The translations under genes and the position numbers were made by a program. Source: Bremerella volcania (GTDB lineage Bacteria > Planctomycetota > Planctomycetia > Pirellulales > Pirellulaceae). From it: 64,000 bases of DNA. Location of the stretch: the NCBI RefSeq assembly GCF_007748115.1, contig NZ_CP036289.1, positions 6,386,001 to 6,450,000 on the forward strand. The letters are read 5' to 3'. Numbering within the stretch: the first letter of the stretch is position 1; each line of letters starts with the position of its first letter. This document shows positions 17,283 to 26,730 of the stretch, one piece after another. The notes beneath the pieces were generated by a model. That model ran no database searches. It had not been told where the DNA came from and worked only from the letters and a program-made list of their open reading frames with translations.

Positions 17283-17693
17283 CTAGGAACTGGTTAGTTC
17301 CAGGTCGAAGTGATTTTCTCCTGATTTGACGGTTCGGATGAGTTCCGACTCTTCGTTGTACTTCTTGGGTACCTTCTCAGGCATTCCGGGATCTTCTACC
17401 CGACCGTTATCGCCGATTACTCTCTCTCGGAATGTGGTCACGCGGACTTCGTGTTCCCCCAGCAGGGCCCCCTTGGCCCCGGCGGCGAATTCGATCGTGA
17501 AGTGACCATTTTCATCGGTAATCCCTTCCGCAGTGCGTCCCCCTTCGACAGGACGAAACGAAACCACCGCACCAGGTAAAGGATCGCCGTCGAGCATCAC
17601 CGATCCTTCGACCGTTCCCAGCTGCGGACCGGATGAACTGCATCCGATCAAGCAGCAAAAAAGCATCCACATCAGTAACATACGAACAAGCAT
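17283..17693 (-). CDS. Transthyretin-like lipoprotein
   Basis: 136 residues. A lipoprotein signal ends in CLIGCSSS (Cys18). The body is one beta-sandwich of the carboxypeptidase-regulatory/transthyretin type: GTVEGSVMLDGDPLPGAVVSF, then TDENGHFTIEF and HEVRVTTF. Such short lipoproteins often follow a DUF1559 gene in planctomycetes, as here: the DUF1559 stop lies 48 bases upstream on the same strand. Likely exported to the envelope; biological role not established. Confidence 0.85.
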   Translation of the reverse strand: MLVRMLLMWMLFCCLIGCSSSGPQLGTVEGSVMLDGDPLPGAVVSFRPVEGGRTAEGITDENGHFTIEFAAGAKGALLGEHEVRVTTFRERVIGDNGRVEDPGMPEKVPKKYNEESELIRTVKSGENHFDLELTSS

Positions 17694-17741
17694 GAGGACC
17701 TCACGTTGAGTAGCAAAAGAAGATGGGCAACCAACTCAGGC

Positions 17742-18707
17742 TTAGTATTCTCCGATCGGATTGCCGTCGTCTTTGCAGATGAGGTACTCGTATACGCTGT
17801 CAACGGCGCTGTCGGTATCGTGGTCGATCGTTTCCGGTAAGAAATGCACCGAGCCGTCGACAAACAGAAACTGAGCGCCCCCGGGATGATTGCTACTGAA
17901 GCCGCGATCACAATCTTGCGAGTTGGTGCAATTGATCGGCCAGCGACCGCCGGCGGTAATGTAGGAATGTCCCTGGCGGCTATGGTTGGCGGTGTCGCCG
18001 TTGGCCACCAGCTGCGTTCCGGCCCGCAGCGTCCGATTGGCCAGCTTGTAGGCGCGCTCGCCAATGGCAATTGTATTGCTGGTTCCATCGATCATGTCGG
18101 CGAAGGTGAATACTCGCCGCTTGGTATCCTTGGCCATGAAACCATTCCAGTTGTCTCGATCGAGCGTGTTGCTGTCGTTCGCGCCCACGTAATTGGCCAA
18201 AGCGATCGCATCGCAGCCGCTTCCAGTACAATCGGCACTACTGTCTCCACTGCCTGAGGGCACCTTGCGCTCCGTGTTTTGATCAGGGCCACTGGCCGAT
18301 GGACAACGATATCCATCGAAGCCTTCTTTCGCGGCCGCGAGCCGGGTAGCGTCCCCCAGCGAGACTTCCCCAGGCAGAATGCCCACCTGAAGAAGATCGT
18401 AAAGATTGTCCTGCTCGACCTGTGGCAACAAAAACGCGGTCCATGTCCAGGTACCACATTTACCTTCGGGACAACTGCTTACGGCCAAGCGAGCCTGATC
18501 CAGCATCATGGCACTGGGGAACTTCCCATAGACGTCGTGATAGTTGTGAACGGCAATGCCGATCTGCTTCAAGTTATTGGAGCACTGCATCCGCCGAGCA
18601 GCCTCCCGGGCCTGTTGAACCGCAGGCAAAAGCAAAGCGATTAAGACGCCAATAATGGCGATCACAACCAATAACTCAACGAGGGTGAAACCCTTTAGGT
18701 GTCGCAT
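17742..18707 (-). CDS. DUF1559 protein with type-II pseudopilin N-terminus (first copy)
   Basis: 321 residues from the ATG at 18707 (GGAG seven bases upstream). The N-terminus is the prepilin signature [18 protein letters not shown], processed by a PilD-type peptidase before Phe, followed by the DUF1559 body: [20 protein letters not shown], a Cys-rich middle, and the H-X9-DG C-terminal motif SSNHPGGAQFLFVDGSVHFL. This family is greatly expanded in planctomycetes and is thought to form envelope pseudopilins; the actual role is unknown. First gene of a two-gene operon with the transthyretin-like lipoprotein. Confidence 0.94.
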   Translation of the reverse strand: MRHLKGFTLVELLVVIAIIGVLIALLLPAVQQAREAARRMQCSNNLKQIGIAVHNYHDVYGKFPSAMMLDQARLAVSSCPEGKCGTWTWTAFLLPQVEQDNLYDLLQVGILPGEVSLGDATRLAAAKEGFDGYRCPSASGPDQNTERKVPSGSGDSSADCTGSGCDAIALANYVGANDSNTLDRDNWNGFMAKDTKRRVFTFADMIDGTSNTIAIGERAYKLANRTLRAGTQLVANGDTANHSRQGHSYITAGGRWPINCTNSQDCDRGFSSNHPGGAQFLFVDGSVHFLPETIDHDTDSAVDSVYEYLICKDDGNPIGEY

Positions 18708-19137
18708 GGTGGTCTCCGAACAAGAATAGATAGGATGAGTAGAGAGAGGCGACAAAAAGCTCAAGCCACATGAAAGGCTTGTCATCTATCCCCCTATCGT
18801 AGCGACTCTCCGGGACAGAAAAACATTTTTTTAGAAATTTCCCATATTTTCGTGAGTCCAAGGGAATTTTCGGCATCAGCCTGATCGATGGGATCTAATA
18901 CCAAGAGAGCGACGCGGCTAGCACGTGCGAAGAGCCCAAGAGGCACACAGTTTGCACTTTGAATAGAGCAGTGCTCAGCTTTGCCAAACGAACGGACCAA
19001 GCCGCTTTGTAGCGTAAGCTTCAAAGCTTGGTGAAGATCGTAACAATCTTCTCCATTTCGTCTTGCTAAGTCAGGCCCAAATAAGCGTTAATACGCTACG
19101 CACGATCAACTTATTCTCTGCATCAGGAACCCAAACC
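18708..19137. other. Intergenic region, divergent promoters, no gene seen
   Basis: 430 bases between the DUF1559 gene (-) and an unknown gene (+). It is AT-rich near 18815-18860 (runs of A and T). A few short open frames lack ribosome sites and I do not accept them. No strong hairpin noted. Confidence 0.4.
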
Positions 19138-19611
19138 ATGGGTCAAAAAGCCGTTGTTGTCGTCTCGCTTGACGACCAGCTGGCTGGCGGAATGTATCTT
19201 TTGCGAGGCATCGTCGATGCCCTCGAAGCGGACACGCTCCCCAACTTACAGCTCCTTCCAACCACGCCAATCGGGGCCGTCAACAAGACGCAAACGGAGG
19301 GAATACAAGGACTTATGTTCTTAGGAACGACCATCGCCAAACGCCCCGTGGAAGTGGGCCGTCTGACCGATATCGATCTCTGGAATCCGCTGGAATACAA
19401 GCACGACCTGCTCAGTTCGTGGCATCGCAAGATGACCAAAGCCAAGAAGGAAGGACAGATTCCGACCTTGGCTCGCGCTTTGTTCCTCCACCACGAAGAA
19501 GCCATCCAGGCCGATCAATTGGCGGCAACAATCCTGCCAATGGTTCGACGAGTTGCTCTTTGGACGCGGTTCTGGAACAAGCAACAGGTCAAAACGAAGG
19601 CCTCTGCTTAG
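19138..19611 (+). CDS. Conserved-looking cytoplasmic protein, unknown function
   Basis: 157 residues from the ATG at 19138 (MGQKAVVVVSLDDQLAGGMY); the frame extends to 19063 but those residues are unlike protein. No signal peptide or membrane helix. The N-terminal half is alternating hydrophobic (alpha/beta-like), the C-terminal half basic and helical, ending WTRFWNKQQVKTKASA. I do not recognise a family. It stands alone, convergent with the nuclease gene 42 bases away. Confidence 0.6.
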   Translation: MGQKAVVVVSLDDQLAGGMYLLRGIVDALEADTLPNLQLLPTTPIGAVNKTQTEGIQGLMFLGTTIAKRPVEVGRLTDIDLWNPLEYKHDLLSSWHRKMTKAKKEGQIPTLARALFLHHEEAIQADQLAATILPMVRRVALWTRFWNKQQVKTKASA

Positions 19612-19653
19612 TTCGCGAGTGAGGCGAAAAGCCAACGGCGATGGTGATTTAGT

Positions 19654-20532
19654 TCACCCGCCGCACATGCCGCACGGCTTTCCATCTTCCGCGCCGCAAT
19701 ATTTTCCACGGCTCGTTTTGCCGTAGTGCTCGCATGTCTCGTTGTGCCGCACGCCGCTGGAAGTGTTCAGCCAGTAGCCGGTGGGCTGCATCGGTTTGGC
19801 GGCGGTTTCGGAATCTTTCATCTCTTGCTGACGTTTCTCTGCTAAACGATATCGCCAGGGAGGCAACGGACTTACATCCCGCCACAGTCCTGCCTTCTCG
19901 GCCTCGGCCCTCTTTTGTGCTTGGGCCAGATAAGCGTCACCACTAAAGTGACGGTAGTGCCAGGCCATTCCGCTGACGAGCTGGTCGTAGTTCAACCAGC
20001 GCTCGTTCAAGTAAATATGGCCAAGAATTCTTCCGTACTGATCCGGCTTTTCGTAGGCGACGATGACATCCTTGCCGTAAGCCGCATCGTTGAGCGCCTG
20101 TCGGCTCTTGGTTCCGAAGGCCTGTCCGCGTTCTGGTGCGTCGATTCCTTCTAAGCGAATCCGATGCTGTTTCTCATCAGCGTCCAGCAGACCAATCGTG
20201 TCGCCATCGGCCACGTAGATGACCTTGCCGCGAAGAATCTTCACCGGATGCGCGATAATCCAGCTTTGATCCGCCGCGGAAACTTGTGCCTGGGGAATGA
20301 GCAACATTTGCCCGCTTTCCGCCCAAAGCGCGATACGATCGCCGTCGAGATAGGCCAGGCGCGATTTTGTCAGAAGTTTTCCGCTGGCGTCATGCCACTG
20401 GCGAAATGAGTCGACCAGTGGCGGATCAGGCTGGGCTTGAGCCCAAAGCGGCGACGCTGGCAGCATTGCCAGCACCGCCCAAACGACTACCAATCGGCAC
20501 GAGTGCAACACACTTACAGGAACGCTGGCCAT
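19654..20532 (-). CDS. Secreted SHD1-staphylococcal-nuclease-like protein with Cys-rich tail
   Basis: 292 residues. Signal peptide about 1-32 (ending LWAQA). Residues about 40-95 look like an SHD1 (SLA1 homology 1) domain (FRQWHDASGKLLTKSRLAYL). Residues 100-225 are a staphylococcal nuclease/OB fold: DGDTIGLLD, HRIRLEGIDAPE and GRILGHIYL supply the catalytic Asp, Arg, Glu and Arg. A compact Cys/His tail (HNETCEHY, KYCG, CGMCGG; about 255-292) may bind zinc. It would cleave nucleic acid outside the cytoplasm. Its ATG overlaps the stop of the serine hydrolase gene by one base (TAATG), so the two are translationally coupled. Confidence 0.9.
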   Translation of the reverse strand: MASVPVSVLHSCRLVVVWAVLAMLPASPLWAQAQPDPPLVDSFRQWHDASGKLLTKSRLAYLDGDRIALWAESGQMLLIPQAQVSAADQSWIIAHPVKILRGKVIYVADGDTIGLLDADEKQHRIRLEGIDAPERGQAFGTKSRQALNDAAYGKDVIVAYEKPDQYGRILGHIYLNERWLNYDQLVSGMAWHYRHFSGDAYLAQAQKRAEAEKAGLWRDVSPLPPWRYRLAEKRQQEMKDSETAAKPMQPTGYWLNTSSGVRHNETCEHYGKTSRGKYCGAEDGKPCGMCGG

Positions 20533-21710
20533 TACTTACTCAGCCAGGCATTGGCTGCGTTTTGGAAATCTTTCCGCAGGTCGCTTCCGTCGCTGTTGCC
20601 GAGATTGGAACGCTGAACGAGAAGCAGATAGACGCGGCCAGTCTTGGGATCGCCCCAGCTTTGGGTACCGAAAGCGCCACCATGCCCGAACGTGCCAGGG
20701 CTTAACGCTTCGGTCACTCCTTGAGGTTCACGCACCACGCAGTAACCAAGTCCCCAGCGATTGCCAGGCGTGAAGCCTGTCACAATGTCATCAGGCGTTT
20801 GGGCCTTGGTCAGCTCGGTGACCGAATCGCGCGACAAAATCTTCGTGTCCCCGAGAAAGCCCCCGTTGAGCATCATCTGGTAAAAGCGAAACAGATCGCT
20901 GGCAGTCGAGTAAAGTCCCGCGCTGGGGTTAGGGTAGGGGTCCGTCTTAACGTTCCCAATCCAACTGGTACTCGGCTTCAACTCGCCGCTATCTTTATCC
21001 AGCGCGTAAAGCGTGGCGATGCGCGACTTCTGCTGGTCGGTTGGGGCAAACGTCGTGTCGTTCATATGTAGAGGCGTGAAGATCTTCTCTTGCAGGTATT
21101 CTCCGTAGGGCTTGCCGGAAGCGACTTCAATCACGCGGCCGACGACATTCAGCCCGGGGCTGTACTGCCACTTGGTACCCGGCAGGCTATGCAGAGGACG
21201 CTCGGCCAGGATCTTGCCCTGGTTTTCCAGCGACCTGACGACGCGTTGATCGCCCCCCAAGCCCGAGGTGTGCGTCAACACTTGACGCAATGTGATCGGC
21301 TTCTCCAGCTTCTTCCCATCGAGTTTGACGTCGGCGAACTCAGGGATGTACTTGGAAACGGGATCGTCGAGATTCACCTTCCCCTCTTCCACCAGAATCA
21401 TCAACGCGGTAGCCGTGATCGGCTTGGTCATCGAAGCAATCGCAAACATGGCGTCCCGCGTCATCGGCTTGTTCGATTCGATATCGGCTTTGCCGATGGC
21501 GCTCAAATGGACCAGTTTGCCGTCTTCCGAGACCAAGGTAACGGCCCCAGCCACCACGTTCTTATCGACCAGCTTGGCCACGGCCTGATCGACCTGGTCA
21601 ATGACGGGGACTTTTCGGCCGGTATCCTCGGCCAGGATCGGCATGGCCATGGCCGCCAGAAGTAGAACAGCGGTCCAACTGCGCCAAAGTGTCCAAGGAG
21701 AGGTTCGCAT
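20532..21710 (-). CDS. Secreted beta-lactamase-fold serine hydrolase
   Basis: 392 residues from the ATG at 21710 with signal peptide (about 1-27); the frame to 21788 is not needed. Class C beta-lactamase/D-Ala-D-Ala peptidase fold: S93-x-x-K96 in IASMTKPITA, the YSP motif in WQYSPGLNVVGRV, and the third block HGG in GTFGHGGAFG. The relatives here are esterases and peptidases (EstB/LpqH-like 'beta-lactamase family' proteins) rather than true antibiotic lactamases. Coupled to the downstream nuclease by a TAATG junction. The substrate is unknown; peptides, lactones or esters are possible. Confidence 0.9.
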   Translation of the reverse strand: MRTSPWTLWRSWTAVLLLAAMAMPILAEDTGRKVPVIDQVDQAVAKLVDKNVVAGAVTLVSEDGKLVHLSAIGKADIESNKPMTRDAMFAIASMTKPITATALMILVEEGKVNLDDPVSKYIPEFADVKLDGKKLEKPITLRQVLTHTSGLGGDQRVVRSLENQGKILAERPLHSLPGTKWQYSPGLNVVGRVIEVASGKPYGEYLQEKIFTPLHMNDTTFAPTDQQKSRIATLYALDKDSGELKPSTSWIGNVKTDPYPNPSAGLYSTASDLFRFYQMMLNGGFLGDTKILSRDSVTELTKAQTPDDIVTGFTPGNRWGLGYCVVREPQGVTEALSPGTFGHGGAFGTQSWGDPKTGRVYLLLVQRSNLGNSDGSDLRKDFQNAANAWLSK

Positions 21711-21921
21711 CGCGATGGGCTTTCGAAAGGTGAACGTAGGGGCGGAAGAAGCTGGCAGCGTACCGCAAACCACACCGCTGTCAAGCATTTTTGCCCCTCG
21801 GTTGGGGTCGGTGGTTTCCGCGAATTCGCCATGAAGTGTTGATGAATGCGTTGAGCAAACCGAGTTACTCTGACTAGAATGACGGTCGCTTTAATGATTG
21901 TTGATGTCATCCAGGAATGTC

Positions 21922-22344
21922 ATGCGGAAGTTCGGCAGTTACACCCTGATTGCCACCTATTTGGTGGTGCAGCTTTTTGGTCAGGTAATCCATGCCTGGT
22001 CGGGCTGTGAGTACGCGCACCTGCCGGGTCATTTCCATGGGCCCGTCGCGGCTGCTGAAGATCATGGCCATCACCACCATGATCACGGACATCATCATGG
22101 TCACGCCCATGTTGAACCTGTTTCGCATGAAGTGCCCGGCTGGCACACCGGCGAACACTCGCATGGCGTCGTCATTGACGGCTGTTTGCTTTGCCAACAT
22201 CTGGCCCTGGGTCAAATGGCTCAGACGCCCCTTGTTGCCACGGTCGATCGCGTGGTTCTCCGCGAGATTGTCCCGCAATCGACTCGCCTGATCACGGCGA
22301 AATGTTTGGGTCCTCATTCTCCTCGGGCACCCCCGGTCGCGTAA
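21922..22344 (+). CDS. Histidine-rich envelope protein, putative metal binder
   Basis: 140 residues from the ATG at 21922 (AGGA six bases upstream); ATG 21904 and TTG 21898 are alternatives. One hydrophobic N-terminal segment (about 6-25), likely a signal or anchor. Then a dense His cluster at about 47-65 (HGHHHHDHGHHHGHAH), further His near 34-40, 69-81 and a CLLCQH pair (C88, C91). Such stretches bind zinc, nickel or copper. It is followed 239 bases later by a DUF1559 protein with its own His/Asp-rich loop, so the pair may form a metal-linked module. No enzyme domain seen. Confidence 0.72.
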   Translation: MRKFGSYTLIATYLVVQLFGQVIHAWSGCEYAHLPGHFHGPVAAAEDHGHHHHDHGHHHGHAHVEPVSHEVPGWHTGEHSHGVVIDGCLLCQHLALGQMAQTPLVATVDRVVLREIVPQSTRLITAKCLGPHSPRAPPVA

Positions 22345-22583
22345 CTTTCTGCCACGGCGCATCGCTCGTGCGCCGACGATGAATTCCACTGCCTCAAGAG
22401 TTGAGGACAGAGGTCCAGGGTCTGCGGCACCATCGCCCCGGTTCCCCTTCACGATCCACTTTCATCCGCCCAGGCTCCGCGCGACTCGCGAAGCCGGCAT
22501 CGTTACGTTTACCAGGTTTCATAAAGTCCCCCGGACACACTCGGTGTGTTTTGGGCTGCCCATATCCATAGAGAACTTGAGAA

Positions 22584-23540
22584 ATGACCCTACGCAAAGG
22601 TTTTACGCTCGTCGAGCTTCTGGTTGTGATCGCCATCATCGGAGTGCTGATCGCTCTGCTTTTACCTGCCGTGCAACAGGCTCGCGAAGCGGCTCGCCGG
22701 ACTTCCTGCTTCAACAATCTGAAGCAAGTCGGCCTGGCCATGCACAACTATCACGACACTTTCGGCAGTTTCCCTAGCGGCTACATCGCCACCAGTTCCG
22801 ACACCAAAACGCCTCTGGCCGAGGGCCAACCCGGCTGGGGCTGGGCTTCGCTGATTCTGCCGCAGATGGAGCAAGGCAACATCGCCGACAGCCTGATCGA
22901 CTATCGCCTAAGCATCACCCATGGCAGCAACCAACAGGCCCGCGAAACAATCATTCTACCGTATGCTTGTCCCAGTGATCGTTCGCCGGAGATTTTCGAG
23001 TTGCACGATGAGAGTGAGAATCCACTCACTTATTTGGCTTCGGCGAACTACGTTGGCTGCTTCGGTACGGTCGAACTGCATGACTGCGAAGGCCTGCCGG
23101 CCGGCCAGCGCTGCGACGGCGACGGTATGCTCGGCCACAATGCCAAGCGGGCCATGCGTGACGTGACCGATGGTACCAGCCATACGCTGATGGTCGGCGA
23201 ACGAGCCACCTCGATCGGTGGAACGGATGAGCTTCTGTACAGTACGTGGGTCGGTTCGGTCAGTGGCGGCGAAGAAGCAATTGCCCGCATCCTGGGCATC
23301 GCCGATCACGCCCCCAACAGCCAATACGACGAAGAACACGACCATGATCACGACGGGGACGACGATCATGACCATGGAGAACATCACCTCGACGACTTCG
23401 GCAGCCGCCACCCAGCCGGAACGAATTTCGTCTTCGCCGACGGCTCGGCCCACCTGATCACCGAAACGATCGACCTGGGCGTGTATCAAGCCTTGGCGAC
23501 ACGTAGCGGTGGTGAAGTGGTTTCTGGGGATGCTTATTAA
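22584..23540 (+). CDS. DUF1559 pseudopilin-like protein with histidine/aspartate-rich loop
   Basis: 318 residues. Prepilin start [18 protein letters not shown] (residues 6-23), [20 protein letters not shown], then the DUF1559 body and C-terminal [17 protein letters not shown]. Between about residues 250 and 272, where DUF1559 proteins are usually neutral, lies a highly acidic and His-rich insert ([19 protein letters not shown]) that looks like a metal-binding loop. It follows the His-rich protein gene on the same strand and ends at a terminator. The role of the loop is inferred from composition only. Confidence 0.92.
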   Translation: MTLRKGFTLVELLVVIAIIGVLIALLLPAVQQAREAARRTSCFNNLKQVGLAMHNYHDTFGSFPSGYIATSSDTKTPLAEGQPGWGWASLILPQMEQGNIADSLIDYRLSITHGSNQQARETIILPYACPSDRSPEIFELHDESENPLTYLASANYVGCFGTVELHDCEGLPAGQRCDGDGMLGHNAKRAMRDVTDGTSHTLMVGERATSIGGTDELLYSTWVGSVSGGEEAIARILGIADHAPNSQYDEEHDHDHDGDDDHDHGEHHLDDFGSRHPAGTNFVFADGSAHLITETIDLGVYQALATRSGGEVVSGDAY

Positions 23541-23623
23541 GCGTCGGCAGGGGTCGCGGGTCGGACACCTGGTACCCGCTTCACGATTCAGGCAGTCATT
23601 ACAATCGAACGAAACCAAAGATC

Positions 23624-23653
23624 ATAGCCCAGGGTGTCCTCCCTGGGCTTTTT
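23624..23653 (+). terminator. Rho-independent terminator after DUF1559 gene
   Basis: AGCCCAGGG and CCCTGGGCT form a nine-bp stem with a six-base loop and a T run, 86 bases past the stop codon. Confidence 0.9.
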
Positions 23654-23694
23654 GTTGGAAGCCTTCGTTCTGAATGGGGTACCCGAGGCTTCAT

Positions 23695-24033
23695 TTACGT
23701 GACCCACGCTTTGACGTACCACAGACACACGAAGTGCAAATACTGATCAAACCCCACCGTCGCGAAGAATGCGTGCATGTTTTGTTTCTGGTAGAAGTAC
23801 GAGGTGACGCGGCTGGTGCAGAAGTCGACGACAAAGTGCAGCACGCCGTTGATCAGCGCGAACTGGATGCCTGGCACCAGCCCCAGCATCGGTATGCAGG
23901 CCACGCCGAGTACGGCCGTGTAGACGCCCACGTGGGATGAAAGGGCGAGGAGGTTCTTGCTCTTGTTCTCGGCCATCCACCGGCTTTGACAGAGGAAGTC
24001 GGCGACCCAGTGGATCAGCATGATGTACGGCAT
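23695..24033 (-). CDS. DUF3307-type membrane protein
   Basis: 112 residues, with the family start MLIHWVADFLCQSRWMAENKS and three to four hydrophobic helices (about 4-17, 30-55, 60-75, 90-108). His8 and Asp12 of the HWVADF segment and the His of VLHFVVDFCTSR are the polar residues typical of this family, whose function is unknown. It lies 19 bases downstream of the next gene on the minus strand, so likely one transcript with it. It is shorter than some DUF3307 proteins that carry an extra C-terminal domain. Confidence 0.8.
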   Translation of the reverse strand: MPYIMLIHWVADFLCQSRWMAENKSKNLLALSSHVGVYTAVLGVACIPMLGLVPGIQFALINGVLHFVVDFCTSRVTSYFYQKQNMHAFFATVGFDQYLHFVCLWYVKAWVT

Positions 24034-24052
24034 GTTTTTGCAAGCCCTGTGG

Positions 24053-24406
24053 TCAGTCGAGCCCGAGCAGGGGCTCTTCTTCTTGAATGATTGGGCCGCG
24101 TGGTCCCAAGTACTGAAAGCTTGGTGGTTGATGGTTGTCCTTGATGATCTTTTGTTCCAGAGGCCCCTGCTCCACCACTTGCTCCACCACTTGCTTCACC
24201 GGGAGGACCATCCGCTGGGGATCGTGCCACCAGTGGGGCAAGGCCGAGGCTGCCTGCCCCTGGCGGTAGATCATCACGCTCACGCGGTTGTCGTGTGGCG
24301 AATTGCTTCCGCTCAAGCGTCCTGTTCGTTCCGGCTGTTCGGCCGAAAGGGGAACCGGCAGCAGCAAGCTACAAAGCCACAACGCGAATCCAATCCGTCC
24401 AGTCAT
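24053..24406 (-). CDS. Small secreted protein, unknown function
   Basis: 117 residues, with a signal peptide (about 1-22, cleavage after PLSA). The mature part is polar, with RVSVMIYRQGQA, a WWHDPQRMVLPVKQVVEQVV stretch and a proline-rich acidic end. No family recognised. Upstream of the DUF3307 gene in the same direction. Confidence 0.6.
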   Translation of the reverse strand: MTGRIGFALWLCSLLLPVPLSAEQPERTGRLSGSNSPHDNRVSVMIYRQGQAASALPHWWHDPQRMVLPVKQVVEQVVEQGPLEQKIIKDNHQPPSFQYLGPRGPIIQEEEPLLGLD

Positions 24407-24501
24407 CTCCGTTCTCCTGGGAAGTGCTCCACCTGGAACCTGCCATGACGATCAACTTACCTTGCCAGGGAGATCGGAGGCAACGCGAGTTTTTATCGGC
24501 C

Positions 24502-24723
24502 TCATTTGCCAAGTGCGTACTCTCGCAGTAGTCCACATTCCGGGCAGCGGAACGTCGTCACTCGCATGGCATGCGCATAACCGCCAAACGCCAAGGAGGC
24601 CAGGCTGGAAAACGCTGCTGGACCTTTCATCCAGCGAGACTGGATCACGACGGATGAGTGAAGAAACTCCGGCACCAACCCTTTTTCCATCAACACGTCA
24701 CAGTCAGGACACTTGACATCCAC
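24502..24723 (-). CDS. Small zinc-binding protein (DUF6487-like)
   Basis: 73 residues. CPDC near the N-terminus (Cys5, Cys8), followed by a long spacer and a second CPEC pair near residues 60-63. This arrangement (MKCPxCxxxMExG..., then FRCPECGLL) is that of DUF6487 zinc-ribbon proteins, most of which are of unknown role. No signal peptide. Transcribed divergently from the YyaL gene; its start is 97 bases from that gene's ATG. Confidence 0.72.
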   Translation of the reverse strand: MDVKCPDCDVLMEKGLVPEFLHSSVVIQSRWMKGPAAFSSLASLAFGGYAHAMRVTTFRCPECGLLREYALGK

Positions 24724-24820
24724 GTTTGGTTCTCCTTTCGCGCTCGCAATCTTACCGCCGATCGCCTATCCTCAAGGGACATTCCTCTCGAACGGCATCC
24801 CACCTAAAGGCCACCGACTC

Positions 24821-26704
24821 ATGAAATACTTCGCCACCCTGGCCCCAATCCTAGTGGTATTCGCGGCGCATTTCGCCTGGGCCGAAGAAGCCCCCAAGCA
24901 AAATCGACTGCGGCTGGAAACCTCGGCCTATTTGCAGATGCATGCCGACAACCCGATCGATTGGTATCCCTGGGGTGACGAGGCGCTGGCTAAAGCCAAG
25001 GCCGAGCAGAAGCCCATCTTTCTGTCGATCGGCTACGCCAGTTGCCACTGGTGCCACGTGATGGAAGAGGAGAGCTTCTCTAACTCCAAGATCGCCGAGT
25101 TCCTCAACAAGCACTTCGTCTGCATCAAGGTCGACCGCGAGGAACGCCCTGACGTCGATTCGGTGTACATGCTTGCCACGCAGATCATGACCAACAGCGG
25201 CGGCTGGCCGTTGAACGTCTTTCTGACGCCGGATGCCAAGCCTTTTATCGGCACGACCTATCTACCGGCGGAAGATCGCGAAGTCCCACTTGCCGACGGT
25301 CAGACGGTCGGCGTGCAGCCAGGCTTTCTGACCCTGGCCAAGCGTGTCGCGATTGCCTGGAAAGAGCAGCAGCCGCAACTCGAAGAAGTGGGAGACAACG
25401 TCACCCGGGCCCTGAAACAAGTTCTTGGCCGTCCCCTGTTGCCGCCTGAGCTCGCCGATCGCGACAGCATCTTCCGCACGTTCGACCGGACGCTGGAAAA
25501 GGAATTCGATCCACGCTTCGGCGGCTTCGAGTTCGAGGAGGGGAACGACCGCGTTCCCAAGTTCCCGCAGCCTTCGTACCTGGTTTATCTGCTGAAGCGA
25601 AACGACGCCGGCGACGCCAACGCCGGAAACATGCTGGAGCTGACGCTCGAGAAGATGGCCCACGGCGGCATTTACGACCAGGTTGGCGGCGGCTTCCATC
25701 GCTATAGCACCGACCGGCACTGGAAGATCCCGCACTTCGAGAAGATGCTGTACGACAACGCCCAACTGCTTTCCATCTATGCCCAAGCCTCGAAGTCGCT
25801 CGACAAGCCGGAGTTCGCCGACGTTGCCCGGGGGATCGCCGACTTTGTGATCCGCGACATGGCGGGACCGGAAGGACAGTTCTATAGCGCCGTCGATGCC
25901 GATTCGGACGGCGAAGAAGGGGCCTACTACCGTTTCACGCCGGAAGAACTTCAAGAGAAACTCTCGGCCGATCAACTGCGTCTGGCCGAACAGGCCTTCG
26001 GCATGACCGGCGAGCCCAACTTCGAGAAAGCGTATTACATTCCCCAGTTCTACGGCGCCCCGGAAGCTGAGAAGCTGGCCGAATTGAAAGAGGCGCTCCT
26101 GGCCATACGCAACGAGCGAACCAAGCCGTTTCTCGATAAGAAGGTAATCACTGGCTGGAATGGGCAAATGATCCGCGGCCTGGCCGATGCCGGGCGAATC
26201 CTGGATGAGCCTCGTTACCTTGAAGCCGCTTCCCAGGCAGCCGACTATTTATTGAAATCGGCCGCCGCTAACGATGGTCGCCTCCGCCGTACGTCCGAAA
26301 AGAGGGAAAATCATCCTCCGGCCTACGTCGATGATTATGCCATGCTGATCGATGGTCTTCTCGCTTTGCACGAGGCGACCGACAATCAGCGTTGGCTCGA
26401 TGAAGCGGTCAAGCTGCAAGGCATGCAGCAGAAGCACTACGGGGACGAGGCGTTCGGCGGGTTCTACTTCACCCCGAACGATAACTCGAACCTGATCGTC
26501 CGCGGCAAGCTATACACCGATGGCGCTCTGCCCAGCGGAAATGCCGTTTCGGTCAGCAATCTGAAGAAGCTCGCCAAGCTGGTCCCTGATCAGGCCGAGC
26601 AGTACAACACGTTGGCGCAAAAGACGATTGAGTCGAGTTCGACGCTCTTGAACGATCACCCCAACAGCACGTCGCGCATGGCGGCAGAGTTAGTGGAACC
26701 ATAG
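24821..26704 (+). CDS. Thioredoxin-domain protein, YyaL/DUF255 family
   Basis: 627 residues from the ATG at 24821, the start of a signal-like N-terminus ([20 protein letters not shown]); the frame upstream to 24713 overlaps the divergent gene and is rejected. The N-terminal DUF255 thioredoxin fold holds [14 protein letters not shown] with the CxxC-like CHWC centre, and [20 protein letters not shown]. The rest is a six-hairpin-like (alpha/alpha barrel) domain resembling N-acylglucosamine 2-epimerase. In mammals the homologue is spermatogenesis protein SPATA20. Redox or carbohydrate role is not established. Signal peptide would put it in the periplasm, unusual for the family. Confidence 0.9.
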   Translation: MKYFATLAPILVVFAAHFAWAEEAPKQNRLRLETSAYLQMHADNPIDWYPWGDEALAKAKAEQKPIFLSIGYASCHWCHVMEEESFSNSKIAEFLNKHFVCIKVDREERPDVDSVYMLATQIMTNSGGWPLNVFLTPDAKPFIGTTYLPAEDREVPLADGQTVGVQPGFLTLAKRVAIAWKEQQPQLEEVGDNVTRALKQVLGRPLLPPELADRDSIFRTFDRTLEKEFDPRFGGFEFEEGNDRVPKFPQPSYLVYLLKRNDAGDANAGNMLELTLEKMAHGGIYDQVGGGFHRYSTDRHWKIPHFEKMLYDNAQLLSIYAQASKSLDKPEFADVARGIADFVIRDMAGPEGQFYSAVDADSDGEEGAYYRFTPEELQEKLSADQLRLAEQAFGMTGEPNFEKAYYIPQFYGAPEAEKLAELKEALLAIRNERTKPFLDKKVITGWNGQMIRGLADAGRILDEPRYLEAASQAADYLLKSAAANDGRLRRTSEKRENHPPAYVDDYAMLIDGLLALHEATDNQRWLDEAVKLQGMQQKHYGDEAFGGFYFTPNDNSNLIVRGKLYTDGALPSGNAVSVSNLKKLAKLVPDQAEQYNTLAQKTIESSSTLLNDHPNSTSRMAAELVEP

Positions 26705-26730
26705 GCATTCGAAAGGAGCCTGCGGTCACT

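Noticed and set aside
20532-21710. Antibiotic resistance beta-lactamase
   Set aside because: The fold is shared, but the environmental serine-hydrolase type with signal peptide and YSP motif rather than the class C YAN motif points to esterase/peptidase activity.
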